Shown piece after piece: positions 57,365-64,000 of a stretch of 64,000 nt of DNA. Source of the DNA: Eucalyptus grandis (lineage: Eukaryota; Streptophyta; Magnoliopsida; Myrtales; Myrtaceae); contig NC_052619.1 of the NCBI RefSeq assembly GCF_016545825.1, forward strand, positions 13,779,501 to 13,843,500, given 5' to 3'. The position numbers and the translations under genes were made by a program. Numbering within the stretch: position 1 is the stretch's first letter; the number at the start of each line of letters is the position of its first letter. A model generated the notes under the pieces. That model saw nothing but the letters and a program-made list of their open reading frames with translations, made no database searches and had not been told where the DNA came from.

Positions 57365-58602
57365 GAAAGAAGGAAAAAAAATTATTTATTAAGATATAAG
57401 TCCTCAATTTTTTTTTCTTATTTGAACAAATTTGGAGACTTTCCTAATTGATCACCTTTTTCTTGAAAGGTGAATTTGTTTCATGAAAAATTTAAGATTT
57501 TTAAAAGTATTTTTGAAAAATGATTAGTTATATCATTTAAAAAATTAGTTAACAAAGAATTTTTAATTATTTAACTATATTTATAAGTGATGAAAATATT
57601 CTTCATTTACTAAATTTTATAGAGGCGCTCTTTTTCCACTTCTTATTTGGTTCAAACACTTCATTTTATAGTGTGTGTTAACCATTTCACCCATTGCTTT
57701 TTCCTTCTTTAAATGTTGTACCGCACATATGGTCAAATATGGGGTCCATGAGGTCCTTTTCGAATTTGTTTCTTCTTTTCTTCCACTTTCCTTCTTCTTA
57801 TTGCTTATGTTGAAGTGTATTGCAGCACTTCTTCGTCTTCCTCCTTCGACACAACCTTGCACACCAACAATTGGATGGTCTCGTAGAGCCTCACGAGCTT
57901 CCTCCCTACCTCACCATAGCCCCTCACAAGTCCTTAGCATGTCTAGTAGAACCAACCCATGCCGGCATAAGCTTCGTTGAGATATAATTCTCTGTGACGA
58001 TCTTTTAATTTTTATCATAATTTCTAAGAATCGAAATAAAATGATTGAGATGCTCTAGCCTACAGGTAATGTGAGCATAGATCTAAACTTGAAGAGGATA
58101 ACCTTGATGCATCTAAAAATGGCCACCTAAGAGGATAAAGAGCTTGACACTCTCATCAATGAATCATCCTAGGCAAATCTAGGAATCTCTAATCAATAAA
58201 ACCACTAACATGAAAAAGGGAGGTGGAAGAAAAAGAAGAAACAAATAAACAAAATCCCAAATAGGGCCCACTTTTGACTCTTTACGTGTACAACTCGGAA
58301 AAAAATGAGAAGTATTATAGTCAATACATTGTAAAAGGGAGTGTGCAAATAAGGAGAGGACGAAGCACATTCTTTTTTATAAGAGATATAATCAATCATT
58401 TTTGGGAAAATGTCTTTCAAATCTTAGGTATTCTATGAAGTAAACACTTTAATTAAATAAGAATGCGTTTTCACGATCCTTCCTCATTCCTCGGTATCGC
58501 TCTTGATCAAACACGGCGTTAAAGAATTTTCAATTTTTCAAGGTAAATGAAAATCAAATTGCTTAATTAGAAAGAAAATAAGTCTTATGTCTTCTCTATT
58601 TA
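57365..58602. other. Spacer between GRAS duplication units
   Basis: AT-rich; partial hAT-like MITE arm near 57455-57620 (GGTGAATTTGTTTCATG). ORFs at 57617-57980 and 58179-58420 lack recognisable domains. Confidence 0.4.
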
Positions 58603-58747
58603 GATACAAACTTTCGGCACCCTTCCGTCTCATCTCGGTCGGCTGAGCTTCTTAGGCGAGATTATCGAATTGTTCGACGGCGACGTCCTTGGATCGTTTC
58701 CCCTTGTTGCCATGTTGACGTTTTCTCCAAATGCATTGCAGAAAGAG

Positions 58748-58755
58748 TATAAATA
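58748..58755 (+). promoter_or_regulatory. TATA box of GRAS copy 2
   Basis: TATAAATA, 240 bp upstream of the ATG at 58988. The equivalent site in copy 1 (53633-53640) reads TTTAAATA. Confidence 0.5.
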
Positions 58756-58987
58756 ATCCATCCGGAGTAGATTTAATGGAGCCTTCTTCCCGACGCGGGT
58801 GTCTTCTTGCGAAGCTGTAGTTGTCGAACACTCGACAAATCACTATCATCTATTTTTAATGCTGTGCGCAAGTGATTTTTCCGACGGGAGTTGTGCATAG
58901 AAATCCTTGTTTTGAAATACGTCATGGGTAACTGGATCTTCTGGTATCTGCATCGAGTTTGCAGACGAGGGTCTCCACGCTTTAGCA

Positions 58988-60685
58988 ATGGCGAACATCT
59001 CGTTCTCGTTCCCGTCCTTCGGTTTCGGCGAAGGGTATGTTCTCGATGGTCTTGATAAAGAGAGGAGAGCGACCAAAGGCGTGCAGGAGCATCGAGGTGA
59101 AGATGTCGCCGAGCCCCATCCTTTCTTCTCGGGGTTTGGAAGTCAGCAAGGGAATTTGAGCAGCAAGGGAGTCCATTTGCCCGACCCATCGCAGCAGCTC
59201 GCGGCGAACTCTATGGTTCTTGATCGGTTCAATCTGAAAGTTTCCTCTCCCCCAGCATTAGGATCTGAGGAGAGTCTGGAGTTCGGGAATACGCGAAAAC
59301 CGATGGTGCTTCCGTCTTCGAAGGCGTCTTTGGAGCTCCTCAGCAACTATTGGACGGTGCTCAAGAAGTCGAAGAGAGACCAACCGCGGGAGCCCAATAG
59401 TGAGGTTCCGGTAAGCCAGCCGAAGCTGTCGACCGAAGAGATAATGAGAGTGGCTGGGACTCGGTACATCCAATTTCAAGATCAAAGGGACGACTATTTC
59501 TCCCTGCTCACACGCCCTTATGGTCCTACCTTTTCCGGCCTCTCCGAGGAAGACTTGAAAGAGGTCGAACTAGCTCAGTTGCTTCTAGCGGCGGCCGAGA
59601 AAGTAGGCGACCAGCAATTCGACTGCGCCAGCAGATTGCTTTCGTATTGTGAACTGTTGGCATCGAAGAGAGTGAGCCCGGCACAGAGAATCGTTCTGCA
59701 CTTCGTGGAGGCTCTCCGAGACAGGATGGGTAAAGAAACCGGACGGAGTATCAGTATGAAGGGAACCGAAGGAAAGGCAGAACCGGTAAGTCAAGGCTTG
59801 AGCTTTAATCTCACCACTCTTAAATGCCGCAGGCAACTCCCCTTCACTCAAGTCGCTCAATTCACTGCGCTACAAGTAATCATCGAGCATACGGTGTCGG
59901 CTGCCAGAATCCATTTGATAGATCTCCAGATAAGAAGCGGAATCCAGTGGATCGTGTTTATGCAAGCTCTCGCTGAGCGGAAAGGAGAGCCCATTGAGTT
60001 TCTCAAGATAACCGCGGTCGGGTCAGAATGCAGAGAGATGGAAGAGGCAGGCAAGAGACTAGCAAGCGTCGCAGAATCGATGAAAATTCCCTTTTCGTTC
60101 CAGGTAGTCTTTCTGCCGAACTTAGAAGACATTAGGGAAGAACTGTTTAACCTAGAGGACAGCGAAGCCGTGGCAGTCTACGCGCCACTGGTGCTGCGGA
60201 CTATGATCGCGAGGCCAACTTCCCTCGAGAAACTGGTCGGTGTCATCAGGAATCTAGACCCGTCTGTGATGGTGATGACCGAAGTGGAGGCGAACCACAA
60301 CTCTCCTTCCTTCGTGGCCCGCTTCGTCGAAGCCTTGTTCTTCTACAGCACCTACTTCGACTGCCTCGAGACGTGCATGACTCAGGAGGCCGAGGACAAG
60401 ACCATCATGGAGGAATTGTTCAGCAATGGGATCAGGAACATAGTCTCGGCGGAGGGCCACGAGAGGGTCACCAGGAGTGTGAAGATTGACGTGTGGAGGG
60501 CGTTCTTCGCGAGGTACCGAATGGTCGAGATCGAGTTCAGTGATGCCTCAATTTATCATGCCCACCTTGTCGCGAAGCAGTTCACCTGCGAGAGGTTTTG
60601 CACGCTCGACCGAGACGGCAATTGCCTGCTGGTTGGCTGGAAAGGGACCCCGATGTTCTCTCTCTCAGCTTGGAAGTTTCAGTGA
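58988..60685 (+). CDS. GRAS-family regulator, copy 2, intact
   Basis: Intronless, 565 residues. An N-terminal region of about 185 residues of low conservation ends with KLSTEEIMRVAGTRYIQF (147-163). LHRI spans about 190-245 (ELAQLLLAAAEKVGDQQFDC). The VHIID-equivalent IHLIDLQIRSGIQW is at 308-321. LHRII and PFYRE follow, with PFSFQVVFLPNLEDI at about 368-382. The SAW element LLVGWKGTPMFSLSAWKF is at 547-564, one residue from the end. It lacks DELLA and TVHYNP motifs, so it is not a gibberellin-degradable DELLA protein even though it resembles the RGL1-like clade. Probably a nuclear transcriptional co-regulator. It has a TATA box 240 bp upstream and is the intact partner of the frameshifted gene 5 kb upstream. 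Confidence 0.9.
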   Translation: MANISFSFPSFGFGEGYVLDGLDKERRATKGVQEHRGEDVAEPHPFFSGFGSQQGNLSSKGVHLPDPSQQLAANSMVLDRFNLKVSSPPALGSEESLEFGNTRKPMVLPSSKASLELLSNYWTVLKKSKRDQPREPNSEVPVSQPKLSTEEIMRVAGTRYIQFQDQRDDYFSLLTRPYGPTFSGLSEEDLKEVELAQLLLAAAEKVGDQQFDCASRLLSYCELLASKRVSPAQRIVLHFVEALRDRMGKETGRSISMKGTEGKAEPVSQGLSFNLTTLKCRRQLPFTQVAQFTALQVIIEHTVSAARIHLIDLQIRSGIQWIVFMQALAERKGEPIEFLKITAVGSECREMEEAGKRLASVAESMKIPFSFQVVFLPNLEDIREELFNLEDSEAVAVYAPLVLRTMIARPTSLEKLVGVIRNLDPSVMVMTEVEANHNSPSFVARFVEALFFYSTYFDCLETCMTQEAEDKTIMEELFSNGIRNIVSAEGHERVTRSVKIDVWRAFFARYRMVEIEFSDASIYHAHLVAKQFTCERFCTLDRDGNCLLVGWKGTPMFSLSAWKFQ

Positions 60686-61283
60686 GAGAGGGAGAGGAGA
60701 GGAGTCTTGACTGCCTTAAAAAGTTCATAAAGTATTGAGTCTTGATCTGCAAACTATATGACAGTCTCTTCCTGAATCACTCCTTGCACTTGGGAAGCAG
60801 TTTGCTCCTCTGTTCGGTGTTTTCGAGACATGTTCTCTCTACGATCGTGAATCTGAGCGAGCCGTCAAGACGATTCAGAATTCAGATCAGAGAGCCTAGA
60901 AGAGATCAGTGCAATGTGCGATTACTAGAGTTGAATTATTGCTGCAAATCTTGTAATTTGAATGGTTTCTGTGTATGCTAACTCACAGCCTTTGAGTGGC
61001 AATGTCTGGCACTGAGTGATCGTGCTCTATTGACATGAACGAAGGCATATATACTTGGAAGACAAGAATAGTTTGTACTTTTATTTTCGTTTCTTATGAA
61101 CCTCTTAAATTTGCTGACTCTTATATGAGTTCACCAATCTTTATTTGAATGATTTTCTAACATTTTTTTCTTGATTGAATCATCAAACATGGGTTCTTTT
61201 TCATTTATCAACTCTCGTTATCTTTTATTAGTTTTTATTTGTCTTTTGTACGAACACATTAAATTTACAACTCTTTCTAGGAA

Positions 61284-61489
61284 TTTTTTTTTTTCTGTCG
61301 GTTCTACTCTACTTCTTACTACTCTCACTCTCAGACTTTTGTCCAACCTCCTTACAGGCAGGGTGTGGTAGTTGAAGTCCATATTTGAAACTAAATCGTC
61401 CCCACCCCAACTGCCGAGGAGATGCGGATTCGAACCCCCCACCTCCCTATTTCACATTAGAAGGGTGGCCACTGAGGCAAACCCCAGTG
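61284..61489 (-). mobile_element. tRNA-derived SINE inserted after the GRAS duplication
   Basis: Minus-strand element: head TTTGCCTCAGTGGCC (A-box like) near 61470, B box GGGGTTCGAATCCGC near 61430, body, and poly(A) seen as a T-run at 61284-61294. Imperfect 13-bp duplications CTCTTTCTAGGAA (61271-61283) and ATTCTTTTATGAA (61490-61502) flank it. The copy-1 equivalent (about 56166-56180, CTCTTTTTATGAATTTTCCAG) is uninterrupted, a natural empty site. Confidence 0.82.
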
Positions 61490-61851
61490 ATTCTTTTATG
61501 AATTTACCAGCATTTATTGATATAATTTACCAACTTTATAGTTTTGGATTACCCACCCTTATTTTGAAAAATTAACATGATAATTAAATACTCGGGGGAG
61601 GGGCATATATGTATTTGCAAATTTAAATAACCAAATAGCAACTCTTTAAAGCTACACCATGTGTTTGATCAGGTGATAAGTAGGGGGGAAAAGTGTTATG
61701 AGTTGAGCGTAAAAGTGAACTTTCTCTCAACTCTTACTTTAATTATAAATGAAAGAGATTAGTTCGTTTTACGTTGAGTTCGATAGAAGTGATTAGAAAG
61801 GAAAAGAATAAACATAGATTGTCATTAGAGAAAAGATTTGAAGGGAATAAA

Positions 61852-63807
61852 TGTTGGATGTATGCCCTAAAGCTACCATGTAGAAGTTACATATTAAGGA
61901 TTTCAGTTGTATTATCATTATTATTATTTAATTAATGACAGTGATGTATTTATTAATTTGTTCAATTATTTAATATTTACGAATGATTTCATAAGATTAG
62001 TTGCAACTAGACATATTCTTGAGATGTTAAGAATATATATGATGGGTTTATAGTTGGATTGAATCTTTAAATCGTTTTCGGTCGATGGATTATTGAGTAG
62101 ATATTAATAATCCTATTGAGACCGGTGTTTTTAACTTCATCATTAAGTATTGGATACTTAAGAGAATGATGAGTCACAAGTCATTGGGTATCGTGATGTC
62201 TAAGTTAGAACACGAGTGTTTGTAATAGATAAGTTACTGAACGTGACGCAAATGGAACGATTAATGACATGGAAACTTTTAGCGTGGTTAATGTCTAATT
62301 GTTCATACTTTGGTCTTGTATAAATAATCTTTAGACTTAAGGTATAGTGTTAACTTTTGTGTCTAACAACTATGGTTCACATGTGCATTTAATGCTGAGT
62401 CGTTGATTTGTCTTTATACTTGATGGTTATAATTTGTTCATATACGAAGTTGCACATGTATGTAATATGGAATCTGTCTCCTTGTTACATGCAATGTATA
62501 ATAATGATGTCATATGCAATCTAATTATAACAACGCATTGAAATCTTTGGCCGGAGTTGTAATCGAGAATAAATTGTTTATGTCTTGAATAAAAATACAT
62601 GTCAATTAGATTCGTGCATATGATCGAATTAGTGACTTAACAAATATTCCATGATTTTTGTTCGATCGGGACATAGTAAGACAGAATGATTGAATTTCAC
62701 TGTAGCCAAAGTTGATAGGTTCATTATGTTCTTAAAACAATCACACTATCTGAGTAATCATGACATATTGCTAGATGTCAATCATAACTTGTAGAACCCA
62801 AAGATTAAATACTAATGTATTAGTACAAGTTTTACTATTAGCTTAGTGATAAACCTAGGGATATCACACACCATAAATAATTAGGATAATGTGGAACAAG
62901 AGAGAAATAATGTTACAAATGTGTTTACAATTATTGCAATCGAATTGTGTCAATCTGAAATTAAATTAAATGAGATTTAATTTAATTGTATTATAGTCAT
63001 GAGCTTACGTGCATATGATGCACACACATGCCGAAAGTAAATATATGTTAATGTATTTCAAATAAACACATAAAGATTGTTCTTTTTATTTTTATTTATA
63101 TATATAAATAAAAAAGGGGATTGATTAATTATTTTTTATTTAGTCAATGTGCACATGGTCTGCAATTGTTGCGACCATGTGCAACGCACATCACATGTAC
63201 ATTTCCTTTTAATAATAATAACTAAAAAAGAAAAATATGGGAAGTGCATGAACGGTCAGCAATGGTTGCTGACCATTCATGCACAACATGCACAAAGCAT
63301 CATGCATGAACGGTCAGCAACTGTCGCTGATCGTCGAGCGGTCAGAGTCAACGCACATCTCGTTTTAAAATGCTGCACAGCAACCGTTGCTAAAAAGTTT
63401 TTGGCTGCATAGAGAGAAAGTGGCGTAAATGTTCTTATGTGTTTGCACACAAGAAACAAAAGAAATTCTCTCATTTGGGCTTGTGGCTAAAACATCAAGG
63501 ATACGGGATTGTCTATTGCTAGCATGGTGATTATTTGAAAGTTCTTTCCATTCGACGTCCATTGTTAATGTGTCCGAACTAGAGGTTTGACGTTTGTGGG
63601 GCTTAAATTGAAGAATATCTGGACCAATTCGTTTAAAGCACGCTTTTGAAAGTAATTCATTTAACTCTTTTTTTATATTCAAATTTTTAATTAAAACACA
63701 CCAACAACGCTTTCGAAAATCGTGTATAAAAATATATCATCTTTGTTGCTGCTGTGTTTTTTTTTTTTTGTTAATTTTACCTATACATAATTCATGAAAC
63801 CCCAACA
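61852..63807. mobile_element. Solo LTR, 1956 bp, inserted after the GRAS duplication
   Basis: Begins TGTTGGATGTATGCCC and ends CCCCAACA, so it has TG...CA ends with an extended TGTTGG/CCAACA inversion. A perfect 5-bp duplication ATAAA flanks it (61847-61851 and 63808-63812). No gag or pol ORF lies inside. A TATA-like stretch TATATATATAAATA is at about 63097-63110. Copy 1 lacks this segment at the matching position (about 56540). The start resembles Ty1/copia LTRs, but without internal sequence the superfamily is not proven. The element arose by recombination between two LTRs of a full copy. Confidence 0.85.
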
Positions 63808-64000
63808 ATAAATTGTAATGTTAGTTGAATACAATGAAGGGAAATGGATATGGCATAAATACATAAGTGATGGGGTGTGCATGAGGAATTGAGAACCACC
63901 CAAAATCAGACCAAACTAACTCTGAATCGGTGGTTTCCATGGGAACCAGTCCAGTTCTCAGTTACTTTTGGTGAGTACTGGTATGATTCTCAGTTCTAAG

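Larger units (their letters stand above)
58603..64000 (+). repeat. Tandem duplication unit, copy 2 (GRAS), continues past window
   Basis: Matches copy 1 from about 58603, interrupted by the SINE (61284-61489) and solo LTR (61852-63807). The match resumes at 63808 and runs off the window end inside the hAT-like element, so the right boundary is not visible. Confidence 0.8.

Noticed and set aside
57617..57980. ORFs on both strands between the GRAS copies
   Set aside because: The minus-strand text (GYGEVGRKLVRLYETI) hinted at an enzyme remnant, but I could not match it to a family with confidence.
1..64000. CRISPR arrays, operons, ribosome binding sites
   Set aside because: The sequence is plant nuclear DNA with spliced genes; no regularly spaced identical repeats of CRISPR type were seen.

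Overview
The window is nuclear DNA of a flowering plant, almost certainly a woody eudicot. The genes have short canonical GT-AG introns and the products belong to land-plant families (chloroplast ClpP5, D27-type carotene isomerase, WRKY, GRAS, PPR, PMEI). Long AT-rich intergenic spaces are packed with non-autonomous transposons. The GC-rich-core foldback elements and the local GRAS expansion made me think of Myrtaceae (Eucalyptus-like), but that is a weak inference. No bacterial, organellar, tRNA, rRNA or CRISPR features were seen.

Layout of genes. 3132-7698 (+): eight-exon membrane-anchored ethylbenzene-dehydrogenase-type haem-binding protein. 8681-8864 (-): broken type I MADS-box gene. 11451-14241 (-): two-exon mitochondrial-type PPR protein. 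16794-19033 (+): eight-exon D27/D27-like carotene isomerase. 20227-24236 (-): five-exon DEAD-box RNA helicase 24. 26700-27410 (+): intronless pectin methylesterase/invertase inhibitor. 30295-33375 (+): nine-exon plastid ClpP5. 37834-39051 (-): three-exon group II WRKY factor. 47626-48504 (+): intronless plant membrane protein of unknown function. 54112-55587 and 58988-60685 (+): a tandem pair of intronless GRAS genes, the first frameshifted near its 5' end. The genes are independently transcribed and I see no functional cluster apart from the GRAS duplication.

Mobile DNA is the most informative part of the window. By eye I could delimit: Mutator-like foldback elements with 9-bp target duplications (430-981, 1287-1795, 10274-10899, 28609-29273, 40940-42029, plus an outer nested one at 283-1275); PIF/Harbinger-like elements with 3-bp TTA/TAA duplications (15871-16720, 35591-36168, probably 49213-50186); elements with 8-bp duplications (24681-25364, 50260-51140, 56665-57356); tRNA-derived SINEs (25407-25627, 44485-44640, 61284-61489); a solo LTR (61852-63807); a short LINE-like retroposon made of UTR-like sequence (43346-44134); and fossil LINE reverse transcriptase and RNase H pieces. 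The GRAS duplication serves as a before/after comparison, because the SINE and the solo LTR lie in copy 2 while their empty sites are preserved in copy 1.

Two patterns stand out. First, at least six places carry a 10-17 bp direct repeat flanking only about 13-24 nt that ends in a poly(A) or poly(T) tract, often with GACC next to the tract. These look like retrotransposition events in which almost nothing but the LINE tail was copied. Second, unrelated terminal-repeat classes (9-bp and 3-bp target duplications) share the same architecture of AT-rich arms around a GC-rich core of repeated GCGAGG/GAGGGC-like words.
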